A stretch of DNA of 64,000 nucleotides from Nakamurella endophytica (GTDB lineage Bacteria; Actinomycetota; Actinomycetes; Mycobacteriales; Nakamurellaceae), in assembly GCF_014646215.1 (NCBI RefSeq), contig NZ_BMNA01000009.1, forward strand, positions 54,813 through 118,812. The letters run 5' to 3'. The notes beneath the pieces were generated by a model that had not been told where the DNA came from, made no database searches, and saw only the letters and a program-made list of their open reading frames with translations. The position numbers and the translations under genes are program-made. Below are positions 1 through 8,044 of the stretch, piece by piece (the stretch's first letter is position 1; each line of letters starts with the position of its first letter).

Positions 1-823
1 GCAGGGCTTCGGCGTCGTCCACCGCGGCGAAGCAGCGGTCGACGACCGGCCGCGCGACGCTGCCGCCGAAGAAGACCACGTTCGGCTTCAACGCCCCGGC
101 GCAACGGCGGCAGGCCGGAACGCGGAAGGCTGCAGTGTCGGAGAACTCGACGTCACCGTCCGGAGCAACCACGACGTCGGCGTCCGCCCCGAAGTCCGGA
201 TTGAGTCGGGACATCCGCTCGTGCAACGCAGCTCGCGAACTGATCTGCCCGCAATCCAGGCACACCACCTCGTCGATGCGCCCGTGCAGGTCGACCACCG
301 TCCGGCTGCCGGCCTTGCCGTGCAGGCCGTCCACGTTCTGCGTGATCAGCAGGTCGACGACGCCGGCCTGCTCCAGCGCTGCGAGTGCCCGGTGCCCGCC
401 GTTCGGCGTCGCCTCGCCCATCCGCTGCCACCCGAGGTGGCTGCGGGCCCAGTAGCGCTGTCGGGCAACGGGTCCCGACCGGAACTCCTGCTCCGTCATC
501 GGCGACCTCGGCGGTGCGCCGGGACTGCGGTAGTCCGGGATGCCCGAGTCCGTCGACAGGCCCGCGCCGGTCAGCACGAGGACACGACCCGCAGCCACGA
601 TGTCCGTCACCAGGGCGAGCGCAGCAGCCTCCGGACCCGCGTCGGTGCGCGCCGACGGTGACAGAGGTGCGCGAGCGGCAGGCCCGACCGGGACGCGCGC
701 CGCGGGGGACAGCGGAGCACAGGCCATCTGGTCGACCGGGACAGGTTTCGCGGGGGACAGCGGGACACGAGCCATTGGATCGGCGAGCGCGGGCGGCGCG
801 CCGGAACGGACGTCGGTCACCAC
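1..823 (-). CDS. Sirtuin (Sir2/CobB) NAD-dependent protein deacylase, C-terminus cut off by window edge
   Basis: NAD+-dependent lysine deacylase of the Sir2 family, cytoplasmic. Read leftwards, the frame gives the NAD-binding GAGLSTDSGIPDYR near residue 86, then TQNVDGLHGKAGS, the catalytic LHGRIDEVV, zinc cysteines CLDC and CRRC, and KPNVVFFGGS before running off the left edge. The start is placed at the double GTG at 823/820, because TACCGT (830-835) lies exactly 6 nt upstream, as for a leaderless mRNA. The first ~65 residues are a Pro/Ala-rich run with three copies of an A-PLSP unit and are not part of the fold; GTG at 610 is an alternative start. An AcuC deacetylase and a Pat acetyltransferase lie 3-4 kb away, which suggests a shared role in reversible lysine acetylation. 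Family assignment is secure; substrate unknown. Confidence 0.9.
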   Translation of the reverse strand, partial: MVTDVRSGAPPALADPMARVPLSPAKPVPVDQMACAPLSPAARVPVGPAARAPLSPSARTDAGPEAAALALVTDIVAAGRVLVLTGAGLSTDSGIPDYRSPGAPPRSPMTEQEFRSGPVARQRYWARSHLGWQRMGEATPNGGHRALAALEQAGVVDLLITQNVDGLHGKAGSRTVVDLHGRIDEVVCLDCGQISSRAALHERMSRLNPDFGADADVVVAPDGDVEFSDTAAFRVPACRRCAGALKPNVVFFGGSVARPVVDRCFAAVDDAEAL

Positions 824-829
824 ACCTGC

Positions 830-835
830 ACGGTA
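830..835 (-). promoter_or_regulatory. -10 element of a probable leaderless promoter for the sirtuin gene
   Basis: TACCGT on the minus strand, 6 nt before GTG 823. Matches the TANNNT-N6-start arrangement seen at several other genes here. No convincing -35 element seen. Confidence 0.45.
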
Positions 836-893
836 CCTGCGACCAGCCGACCCGGTCGGCGACGGAGAGGGGGTCCGCCTGCAAGCCGTCGCC

Positions 894-1278
894 CGGCCGT
901 TCCCCGGTGTTGCCCGGACATCAGCACCGACCGGCACGCTGGGCGGCGGCGGCGTTCGCCCGCCGTTCCATGGACAGGCTCCTGGAGTGATGCTCGGTGC
1001 CGGACCCAGTGGCGACGATGGACGGCCGTTTACGGTATTGCCCGGACGTCAGCACCGGCCGGCACGCTGGGCGGCGGCGGCGTTCGCCCGCCGTTCCAAG
1101 GACAGGCTCCGGGAGCGATGCTCGGCGCCGAACCCAGCGCTGACGATGGACGGCCGTTCCGGCGTTGCCCGGACATCAGCCCCGACCGGGACGCTGGGCG
1201 ACGGCGGCGTCCGCCAACCGGTCCCTGGACAAGCCCCTTGGAGTGGTAGCTCAGCGCGCGAGACCCAGGGTCGAGGAG
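894..1278. repeat. Three imperfect ~128-bp tandem repeats
   Basis: Units begin with CGGCCGTT at 894, 1023 and 1151 (periods 129 and 128). Units 1 and 2 are closely similar over the whole length (shared TGCCCGGAC-TCAGCACCG, CGGCACGCTGGGCGGCGG, GACGATGGACGGCCGTT); unit 3 diverges in its second half. The array fills most of the space between the sirtuin start and the 3' end of the DtxR gene. Frames through it look like noise, so I read it as non-coding. Confidence 0.85.
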
Positions 1279-1336
1279 GGACAGTCGTTCCCCCGGCGCA
1301 CCTCGCGGCGGTTCCGCACCGACGGGGCGGGGGTGC

Positions 1337-1398
1337 AGCGCGAGCGGCTCAGCCGGCCGGTCGGCGGTGGAGCGCGAGCGGCTCAGCCGGCCGGTCGG
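1337..1398. repeat. 28-bp direct repeat duplicating the 3' end of the DtxR gene
   Basis: The 28 bases at 1337-1364 (starting AGCGCGAGCGGCTCAGCC) recur at 1371-1398, period 34. The right copy contains the stop codon and last codons of the DtxR gene; the left copy lies just downstream of it. A slippage-type duplication. Confidence 0.8.
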
Positions 1399-2078
1399 AC
1401 GTGGATGCCGTGGGCGATGGCGCGCGGCAGTTCGGTCGTCACCGGCCCGTCGGGGGTGACCGCCAGCAGCATCCGGTCCCGGGTCGCGAACTCCAGCACC
1501 GCGCCCGGAACGACCCCGCCCTCCTGGAGGCGGTCCATCACGTCGGGCTGGTTCTGCACGATCTCGATGATGCGGCGGACCTCGTAGCGTCCGCCCCGCG
1601 CCGCCGCCACGTCCGCGCCGATCAGGTCGGCGTGCGTCTCGCCGTCCGCCGGCACCTGCACGCCCAGCGAGTCCAGCCCCGGGATCGGATTGCCGTACGG
1701 CGAGGTCTGCGGCTCGCCGAGCAGGGCGACGAGCTTCTGCTCGACCTCGTCGCTCATCACGTGCTCCCACCGGCACGCCTCGACGTGCACGTCCCGCCAG
1801 TCCAGACCGATCACGTCCAGCAGCAGCCGCTCCGCCAGCCGGTGCTTGCGCATCACCGACACCGCGCGCTCCCGGCCGAGGTCGGTCAACTCGAGGTGCC
1901 GGTCGTCCGACACCACCAGCAGACCGTCCCGCTGCATCCGGGCCACCGTCTGGCTGACCGTCGGACCGCTCTGCGCCAGCCGCTCCGCGATGCGGGCACG
2001 CAGCGGGAAGATGCCCTCCTCCTCCAACTCGAAGATGGTCCGGAGGTACATCTCGGTCGTGTCGATCAGGTCGTTCAC
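1383..2078 (-). CDS. ideR: DtxR/IdeR-family metal-dependent transcriptional repressor
   Basis: Fe(II)- or Mn(II)-activated DNA-binding repressor of metal-uptake genes. The 231 residues match the three-domain family length: N-terminal winged helix (residues 1-70, [15 protein letters not shown] as the recognition region), a dimerisation and metal domain with the ancillary-site motif [14 protein letters not shown] near residues 100-114, and a C-terminal SH3-like domain from about 150. Retention of Cys, Glu and His in that motif supports a working metal switch; the IdeR-like sequence favours iron. GTG start at 2078 is preceded by AAAGGG at 5 nt. Divergent from the rhodanese gene with an 80-nt gap. 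The nearby sigB recalls the mycobacterial sigB-ideR linkage. Confidence 0.92.
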   Translation of the reverse strand: MNDLIDTTEMYLRTIFELEEEGIFPLRARIAERLAQSGPTVSQTVARMQRDGLLVVSDDRHLELTDLGRERAVSVMRKHRLAERLLLDVIGLDWRDVHVEACRWEHVMSDEVEQKLVALLGEPQTSPYGNPIPGLDSLGVQVPADGETHADLIGADVAAARGGRYEVRRIIEIVQNQPDVMDRLQEGGVVPGAVLEFATRDRMLLAVTPDGPVTTELPRAIAHGIHVRPAG

Positions 2079-2100
2079 ATCAGCCCTTTCTGGCAGACGG

Positions 2101-2106
2101 ATTCTA
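2101..2106 (-). promoter_or_regulatory. -10 element upstream of the DtxR gene
   Basis: TAGAAT on the minus strand, 22 nt before the GTG start with AAAGGG in between. No clear -35. Confidence 0.45.
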
Positions 2107-2158
2107 CCCGGACGGGACCACCCGACCGGGTGATCACGATCCGGGGCAGGATGATCCG

Positions 2159-3301
2159 GTGCCCCTGGATGAGCCCGCCGAGGCTGCCCGCGCTACCGCC
2201 ACCAGCACCGACTCCGCGATCAGCAGGGACTCCGCGACCAGCACCGAATCACCTGCTCGCACCGGTTCACCTGGGACGGCACTGCCCCCGGACCTGGCCG
2301 ATCCGGCGTGGCTCGCCGCTCGGTTGGGGTCCCCGGGCGTCGTCGTCCTCGACGTGCGCTGGCGCGTCGGCGCCGGGAGCGACCACGCCGGCTACCTGGC
2401 CGGTCACATCCCGGGTGCCCGCTTCGTCGACCTGGACCGGGAACTGGCCGCGCCGCCAGGCGCGGGCGGCCGGCATCCGTTACCTGATGCCACTGTGCTG
2501 CAACAGGTCTGGCGCCGGCACGGCATCGACGACGGCAGCACCGTCGTGGTCCACGACGACGCCGACGGGTCCGGAGCCGTGCGCGCCTGGTGGCTGCTCC
2601 GCTGGTCCGGTCTCGAGGACGTGCGGGTGCTCGACGGCGGCCTGCGCGCCTGGACCGGTGCGCTGGAGACCGGGGAACCGGCGCCGTCCCGGCCGGGGAC
2701 GGTGACCGTCCGACCGGGTGCGATGCCCACCGTGGACATGGCCGAGGTCGCTGCCCGGAGCGGTGCCGGGCACGGCCTGCTGCTCGACGCCCGGGCCGCA
2801 CCGCGCTACCGCGGCGAGATCGAGCCGCTGGACGCCGTCGCCGGGCACATTCCGGGAGCCGTGAACCTGCCGTTCGCGGAGCTGTACACCGAGCGGGGCA
2901 CCCTGCGACCGCCCGCCGAATTGCGCGAGCGGCTGGAGGCCGCCGGCGTAGCCGTCCGCCATCAGGCATCGGAGGTGTCGGGGGACCCGTCGGCCACGCC
3001 CGAGGCCGACCGGCGTCGAGGGCTGGCGGACCGGGACGGGCCCCGCGGGACGGGCGCCGACGACAGCCACGACGACGGAAGCGCCGACAGCGACGACGAC
3101 AGAAGCGCCGACAGCGACGCCGACAGGGGCGCGGACAGGGCGGTGGCGTCCTGCGGTTCCGGGGTGACCGCCTGCCACCTGGTGCTCGCGGGACGGGTCG
3201 CCGGCATCGACCTGGCGCTGTACCCCGGCTCGTACAGCGAGTGGTCGGGGGCCGGGCGCCCGGTGGCGACCGGGCCGGAACCCAGGTCCGCGGCCGGCTG
3301 A
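2159..3301 (+). CDS. sseA: Double-rhodanese sulfurtransferase (SseA type)
   Basis: Thiosulfate or 3-mercaptopyruvate sulfurtransferase, moving sulfane sulfur through a persulfide on the active-site cysteine. Two rhodanese domains: residues about 45-170 ([26 protein letters not shown]) is the inactive copy; about 190-370 is the catalytic copy with [26 protein letters not shown] and the loop CGSGVTACH. An acidic low-complexity insert of roughly 55 residues ([15 protein letters not shown] and repeats, about 275-330) separates the second domain's helices from that loop, which is unusual for the family. The GTG start at 2159 is 6 nt after CAGGAT (2147-2152), so it may be leaderless; a weak AGGA is also present. 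The first 35 residues are Ser/Thr/Ala-rich. Confidence 0.88.
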   Translation: MPLDEPAEAARATATSTDSAISRDSATSTESPARTGSPGTALPPDLADPAWLAARLGSPGVVVLDVRWRVGAGSDHAGYLAGHIPGARFVDLDRELAAPPGAGGRHPLPDATVLQQVWRRHGIDDGSTVVVHDDADGSGAVRAWWLLRWSGLEDVRVLDGGLRAWTGALETGEPAPSRPGTVTVRPGAMPTVDMAEVAARSGAGHGLLLDARAAPRYRGEIEPLDAVAGHIPGAVNLPFAELYTERGTLRPPAELRERLEAAGVAVRHQASEVSGDPSATPEADRRRGLADRDGPRGTGADDSHDDGSADSDDDRSADSDADRGADRAVASCGSGVTACHLVLAGRVAGIDLALYPGSYSEWSGAGRPVATGPEPRSAAG

Positions 3302-3462
3302 TGGGGGAAGGGCGCCGTGCCGCGCCGGCAGTCGAGGCAGCACTCCGGTCCCGCGTGTCCTACCCACCGCGGCTCGTGCGTCCCGACCGACCCGAGCCCG
3401 CAAGTACCTGCCGTCGCCCGACCCGGGTCAGGCGCTGCGCGGAGCGGCTGACGAGCAGCGCC

Positions 3463-3860
3463 GCCCGGCGGCACAGCATCGACGGCGCTGCTCGGAGCAG
3501 CGCGGCAATGCTCCAGGTCCGCGCCAACAGGACCGCGCCGACAGGACGGCGCTCGGCGGCACGGCGTCGACCACGCTGCGCGGACCGCGCCCCAGCGCTC
3601 CGGGACCGCGCTCGGCGGCACAGCGTCGACCACATCTGCACGTAGCCCGCCGTAGTGCTCCAGGTCCGCGCCGGCAGGTCCGCGCCGACAGGACGGCGCC
3701 CGGCGGTGCGGCGTCGACCACGCTTCGCGGACCGCGCCGCAGCGCTCCAGGACCGCGCCGACAGGTCCGCGCCGACAGGGCTGCGCTCGGCGGCACAGCG
3801 TCGACCACCATGCTCGGAGCGCGCCGCAGTGTTGCAGGTCCGCGCCGACAGGTCCGTGCC
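3463..3860. repeat. Irregular minisatellite-like repeats upstream of acuC
   Basis: A core resembling GCTCGGCGGCACAGCGTCGA occurs at 3463, 3551, 3610, 3698 and 3784 (spacings 88, 59, 88, 86). Between the cores lie variants of GCTCCAGGTCCGCGCCGACA. The whole interval 3302-3872 between the sulfurtransferase and acuC contains nothing else I recognise. Frames through the repeats give a repeating Val-Asp-Ala-Val-Pro-Pro pattern on the minus strand, which I regard as a by-product of the repeat. Confidence 0.8.
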
Positions 3861-3872
3861 CGCGTCCCGGTC

Positions 3873-3878
3873 TAGCCT
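3873..3878 (+). promoter_or_regulatory. -10 element of a probable leaderless promoter for acuC
   Basis: TAGCCT ends exactly 6 nt before ATG 3885, so transcription should start at or next to the start codon. It sits at the right edge of the repeat block. Confidence 0.55.
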
Positions 3879-3884
3879 GTGCCG

Positions 3885-5069
3885 ATGGCAGCGCCGTTGG
3901 TCGTGTGGGACCCGGCCATGGCCGAGTACGACCTCGGGGGCCGCCACCCGCTGCACCCGTTGCGCTGGCAGCTGACCTGGTCGCTGGCCCGATCGCTGGG
4001 CGTGCTGGACGGCGTGGACCTCGTCCCGCCGCCGCCGGCCACCGACGACGAGCTGCTGGCCGTGCACCGGGCCGACTACCTGGCGGCGGTGCACGCCGCG
4101 TCCGCGGTCCCGCCGCTCCGGCATCCCGGCCACGGGCTCGGCACCACCGACAACCCGGTGTTCCCGGACATGCACCGCACCGCCGCGCTGATCACCGGCG
4201 GGTCCATCGCCGCCGCCAGGGCCATCGCCCGCGGCCAGGTCCGTCGGGCGGTCAACATCGCCGGCGGCCTGCACCACGCGATGGCCGACCACGCGTCCGG
4301 CTTCTGCGTCTACAACGACCCGGCGCTGGCCATCCACGCCCTCCTCGACGAGGGCGTGCGCCGCGTCGCCTACGTGGACGTCGACGTGCACCACGGCGAC
4401 GGCGTCCAGGCCGCCTTCTACGACGACCCGCGAGTGCTGACCGTCTCGCTCCACCAGTCGCCGGCCACGCTCTGGCCGGGGACCGGGTGGCCGGCCGAGG
4501 TGGGTGCCGGCGCGGCGGCCGGCACGGCGGTCAACGTCCCGGTCCCGGCCGGCACCGGCGACCGCGCCTGGCTCCGGGCCTTCCGCGCCGTCGTCCCGGG
4601 GGTACTGCGTGCGTTCCGACCGGACGTCCTGGTCACCCAGCACGGTGCGGACTCGCACGCCGAGGACCCGCTCGCCGACCTCCGGCTGACCGTCGACGGG
4701 CACCGCACCGCGCAGCAGGAGCTGCGCGCGCTCGCCGAGGAGCTGACCGGCGGCCGGTGGCTCGCCCTGGGCGGCGGCGGCTACGCCCTGGTCCGTGTGG
4801 TGCCGCGGTCGTGGACGCACCTGCTGGCCGCCGTCCTGGACCGGGACCTCGACCCGCGCACGCCCGTCCCCGCCGATTGGCAGGAGGAGGCCCGGCAGTC
4901 CCGGCCGGGGACCCGGCCGCCGGAGGACATGTCGGACGGGTCCCCGGACGGCATCCCGGTCACGCCCTGGTCCGGCGAGACCGAGGAGCCGGTCGACGTG
5001 GGCATCGACCAGGTACGCCGCGCCGTCTTCCCACTGCACGGGCTGGACCCGTTCGATCCCCGTGACTGA
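3885..5069 (+). CDS. acuC: AcuC-type histone-deacetylase-family protein deacetylase
   Basis: Zinc-dependent lysine deacetylase of the class I HDAC/AcuC family; in Bacillus AcuC deacetylates and reactivates acetyl-CoA synthetase. 394 residues, the usual length. Visible motifs: GGLHHAMADHASGFC (tandem histidines of the charge relay), YVDVDVHHGDGVQ (zinc Asp and His), GADSHAEDPLADL (second zinc Asp) and GGGGYAL. ATG 3885 is chosen over GTG 3879 because the -10 at 3873-3878 gives 6-nt leaderless spacing. The last 8 nt overlap the acetyltransferase gene, so eraser and writer should be co-translated. The C-terminal ~60 residues are probably a flexible tail. Confidence 0.92.
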   Translation: MAAPLVVWDPAMAEYDLGGRHPLHPLRWQLTWSLARSLGVLDGVDLVPPPPATDDELLAVHRADYLAAVHAASAVPPLRHPGHGLGTTDNPVFPDMHRTAALITGGSIAAARAIARGQVRRAVNIAGGLHHAMADHASGFCVYNDPALAIHALLDEGVRRVAYVDVDVHHGDGVQAAFYDDPRVLTVSLHQSPATLWPGTGWPAEVGAGAAAGTAVNVPVPAGTGDRAWLRAFRAVVPGVLRAFRPDVLVTQHGADSHAEDPLADLRLTVDGHRTAQQELRALAEELTGGRWLALGGGGYALVRVVPRSWTHLLAAVLDRDLDPRTPVPADWQEEARQSRPGTRPPEDMSDGSPDGIPVTPWSGETEEPVDVGIDQVRRAVFPLHGLDPFDPRD

Positions 5070-7932
5070 GCGCCCCTACCCCCAGCACTGGGAAGCCGAC
5101 GTGGTGCTCACGGACGGCGGGGTGGTGCACGTCCGGCCGATCGGAGCCGAGGACGGCCCGGCCATCCTGGACATGCACCGGCGGATGAGCGACCGGACCC
5201 GGTACCTGCGGTACTTCAGCGCCACCCCGGTGATCGGCCCGGCGCAGCTGCGGGTGTTCACCGAGGTCGACCACCACGACGCCATCGGGCTGGTCGCCGA
5301 GCTCGGCGGGCAGGTCATCGCCGCCGGCACCTGTCACCGCGACGACCGGGACCCGGTGTCGGCGGAGGTGGCCTTCGTCGTCGAGGACGCCCAGCAGCGG
5401 CGCGGTCTCGGGTCGATCCTGCTGGAGCACCTGGCCGCTGCGGCCGCCGAGGTGGGCATCCGCCGGTTCACCGCTGAGGTGCTGGCCGAGAACCAGCAGA
5501 TGGTGCGGGTCTTCGCCGACGCCGGGTACGCGGTGCACCGCCGCTACGAGTCCGGCGTCGTCGACGTGACCTTCGACATCGCCCCGACGGCCCGGTCGCG
5601 GGAGGTGCTGGCCGGCCGGGAGCACCGGGCAGAGGCCCGCTCGCTGGCGCGTTTGCTGGCGCCCCGGTCGATCGCCGTCATCGGCGCCTTGGCGGAGGTC
5701 GGCAAGGTGGGCCACGCGGTGCTCGAGAACCTCCTGCGGGCCGGGTTCACCGGTCCGGTCTACCCGGTCAACCCCGACGCCCGGTCCGTGCAGGGTGTCC
5801 GCGCGTACGCCCGGGTCACCGACATCCCCGACCCGGTGGACGTCGCGGTGGTGACCGTCCCGGCCGGCACGGTCGCCGAGGTCGTGCAGGGGTGCCGCGC
5901 CAAGCAGGTCCACGGTCTGGTGGTGGTCACCAGCGGTTTCGCCGACGCCGGCGGGAACGGCGCGGAGGCGCAGCGGCACCTGGTCGCGGTGGCCCGCGGC
6001 AGCGGCATGCGGGTGCTCGGGCCGAACTGCCTGGGCATGGTGAACACCGACCCGGCGGTCCGGCTCAACGCCACGCTCGCCCCGGTGGTGCCGGGGCCGG
6101 GGCGGGTGGGGTTCTTCTCGCAGTCGGGCGCGCTGGGCATCGCGATCCTCGCCGACGCCGCCCGCCGCGGTCTCGGCCTGTCCAGCTTCGTCTCGGCGGG
6201 CAACCGTGCGGACGTCTCCGGCAACGACCTGCTGCAGTACTGGTACTCCGACGACCGCACCGAGGTGGTGCTGCTGTACCTGGAGTCCTTCGGCAACCCG
6301 CGCAAGTTCGCCCGGCTGGCCCGGGTGCTGGCCAGGACGAAGCCCGTCATCGCGGTCAAGTCCGGCCGGCACGCCCTGGTGCCGGCCGGCCTGGCGGCCA
6401 GCAGCGCGCCGCTGTCGAACACCTCGGTCGCCGCGCTCTTCGCCCAGTCCGGCGTGATCCGCACCGACACCCTCGGCGACGCCTTCGACGTCACCCAGCT
6501 GCTGTCGACACAACCGGTGCCGCAGGGCGACCGGATCGCGATCCTGGGGAACTCCACGGCGCTGGGCATCCTCGCCGTCGACGCCTGCCTCGACGCCGGC
6601 CTGCGGGTGGTCGACGGCGAGCCGCGCGATCTCGGCGTGGACGTCACCGCCGCCGAGCTGGGCGTCGCGGTGCACGCCACCGTCCGGCGGGACGACGTCG
6701 ACGCCGTGGTCGTGGTGTTCGTGCCGCCCGTCGCCGTGGACGGGCGCGACCACGCCACCGCGCTGAAGGTCGCCGCCCAGGGCGCCGCGGTGCCGGTGCT
6801 GAGCACCTTCCTGGCGGTCACCGGGCTGGCCGATGCGCTGCAGGTGGCCGACGGTCAGGGAGGCGCGGCGCGCGGCTCGGTGCCGTCCTACGCGACACCG
6901 GAACGGGCGGTGGCGGCGCTGGCGCACGCGGTGCGCTACGGCGAGTGGCTGCGCCGGCCGCCCGGCGCGCCCGTCCGGCCGTCCGGCATCGACGCGGCCG
7001 CCGCCCGGACCCTGGTGGACGGCTGGCGCGCGGCGCCCGGCGGGGCGGGCAGCGGGGCGGGCAGCGGTGCGGGCATCGACGCGGGCATCGACGGGAGCAC
7101 GGAGAGCGCCGGCAGCGCGAAGAGCACCGGCCGTGCGGGAAGCACCGACAGCGGGGCAGGCACCGGCACCGGCAGCACGGACGGCACCGGCAGCGGGGCA
7201 GGCATCGGCAGCGGGGCAAGCACAGGCAGCACCAGCCCCGTCACCGGTCCAAGGGCCGTGCAGGACCTGACCGACGCGCAACTGGTGGCGCTGCTCGGCT
7301 GCTACGGGGTGACGCTGCTGCCGTTCCGGACCGTCCCCGGCGCGGACGAGGCGGTGGCCGCCGCCGGGGAGCTCGGCCTGCCGGTCGCCGTCAAGGCGTT
7401 CGACGAGTCGTTGCGGCACCGGATGGACCAGGCAGGGGTGCGGCTGCACCTGGCGACCGAGGACGACATCCGCCGGGCGGTCGGCGAGCTGGCCGCGGTG
7501 GGCTCCTCGCGGGTGTACGTGCAGCAGATGGCACCGGCCGACCGGTCGACGGTCCCGACGGTGTTCCAGGTGACCGCCGACCCGAGCTTCGGCGCGCTGG
7601 TGTCGTTCGGCGTCGGCGGGGTGGCCACCGACCTGCTCGACGACCGCGCGTACCGGATCGTCCCGTTGACCGACGTGGACGCGGCCGAGTTGGTCCGCGG
7701 CCCCCGGGCGGCGCCGCTGCTCGAGGGCTACCGCAATGCGCCGCCGGTGGACCTGGCGGCGCTGGCCGACGTCGCGCTGCGGCTGTCCTGCCTGGCCGAC
7801 GACGTCCCGGAGCTGCTCTACCTGCAGCTACAGCCGGTGCTCGCGGGACCCGCGGGCGTGGCGGTCACCGGTGCGGTCGGCCGGCTCGGGGAGGCGTCAC
7901 CGGCCGTGGACGACCGGCGCCGGCTCCGGTGA
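5062..7932 (+). CDS. Pat-type protein lysine acetyltransferase: GNAT domain fused to ADP-forming acyl-CoA synthetase-like domains
   Basis: Acetylates lysines of proteins, classically AMP-forming acyl-CoA synthetases, using acetyl-CoA. 956 residues. The N-terminal GNAT domain (about 20-165) has the acetyl-CoA loop QQRRGLGSILL. Then come a CoA-binding Rossmann domain (about 195-290, SIAVIGALAEVGKVGHAV), a succinyl-CoA-ligase-like region (about 310-600) and a C-terminal ATP-grasp-like domain (from about 735). The loop that carries the phosphorylated His in active ADP-forming synthetases reads ASSAPLSNTS here, without His, so the synthetase part is probably a regulatory sensor, as in enteric Pat. 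GNAT-first order matches actinobacterial PatA. A Gly/Ser/Thr-rich repeat linker lies at 7040-7255. GTG 5062 overlaps the acuC stop (GTGACTGA). Confidence 0.9.
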   Translation: MTERPYPQHWEADVVLTDGGVVHVRPIGAEDGPAILDMHRRMSDRTRYLRYFSATPVIGPAQLRVFTEVDHHDAIGLVAELGGQVIAAGTCHRDDRDPVSAEVAFVVEDAQQRRGLGSILLEHLAAAAAEVGIRRFTAEVLAENQQMVRVFADAGYAVHRRYESGVVDVTFDIAPTARSREVLAGREHRAEARSLARLLAPRSIAVIGALAEVGKVGHAVLENLLRAGFTGPVYPVNPDARSVQGVRAYARVTDIPDPVDVAVVTVPAGTVAEVVQGCRAKQVHGLVVVTSGFADAGGNGAEAQRHLVAVARGSGMRVLGPNCLGMVNTDPAVRLNATLAPVVPGPGRVGFFSQSGALGIAILADAARRGLGLSSFVSAGNRADVSGNDLLQYWYSDDRTEVVLLYLESFGNPRKFARLARVLARTKPVIAVKSGRHALVPAGLAASSAPLSNTSVAALFAQSGVIRTDTLGDAFDVTQLLSTQPVPQGDRIAILGNSTALGILAVDACLDAGLRVVDGEPRDLGVDVTAAELGVAVHATVRRDDVDAVVVVFVPPVAVDGRDHATALKVAAQGAAVPVLSTFLAVTGLADALQVADGQGGAARGSVPSYATPERAVAALAHAVRYGEWLRRPPGAPVRPSGIDAAAARTLVDGWRAAPGGAGSGAGSGAGIDAGIDGSTESAGSAKSTGRAGSTDSGAGTGTGSTDGTGSGAGIGSGASTGSTSPVTGPRAVQDLTDAQLVALLGCYGVTLLPFRTVPGADEAVAAAGELGLPVAVKAFDESLRHRMDQAGVRLHLATEDDIRRAVGELAAVGSSRVYVQQMAPADRSTVPTVFQVTADPSFGALVSFGVGGVATDLLDDRAYRIVPLTDVDAAELVRGPRAAPLLEGYRNAPPVDLAALADVALRLSCLADDVPELLYLQLQPVLAGPAGVAVTGAVGRLGEASPAVDDRRRLR

Positions 7933-7968
7933 CCGGATCCTGCGCCGACCGGTCCCGGAGAAACGAGA

Positions 7969-7997
7969 GACCGGGCTCGCTGTGCACGAGCCCGGTC
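7969..7997. terminator. Bidirectional hairpin terminator between pat and sigB
   Basis: 11-bp perfect stem (GACCGGGCTCG, 7969-7979, pairing with 7987-7997) and a 7-nt loop, between two convergent genes. No U-tract, as is common in high-GC actinomycetes. Confidence 0.75.
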
Positions 7998-8044
7998 CCT
8001 CCGGCCTGCGGCGTGGCGCCGCTCTCGACGTCGTGTGCCAGGTG

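Noticed and set aside
3428..3811. Minus-strand repetitive protein (Val-Asp-Ala-Val-Pro-Pro units) as a possible repeat-protein gene
   Set aside because: It is what the intergenic minisatellite reads as; there is no ribosome binding site, no promoter, and unit lengths (59, 86, 88) are not all multiples of three.
3463..3860. CRISPR-like array
   Set aside because: Repeats are degenerate, spacing is irregular (59-88 bp), the intervening sequence is itself repetitive, and no cas genes are present.
4960..7449. 829-codon minus-strand open frame over pat
   Set aside because: His/Arg/Gly-rich antisense frame with no motifs; pat is well supported.
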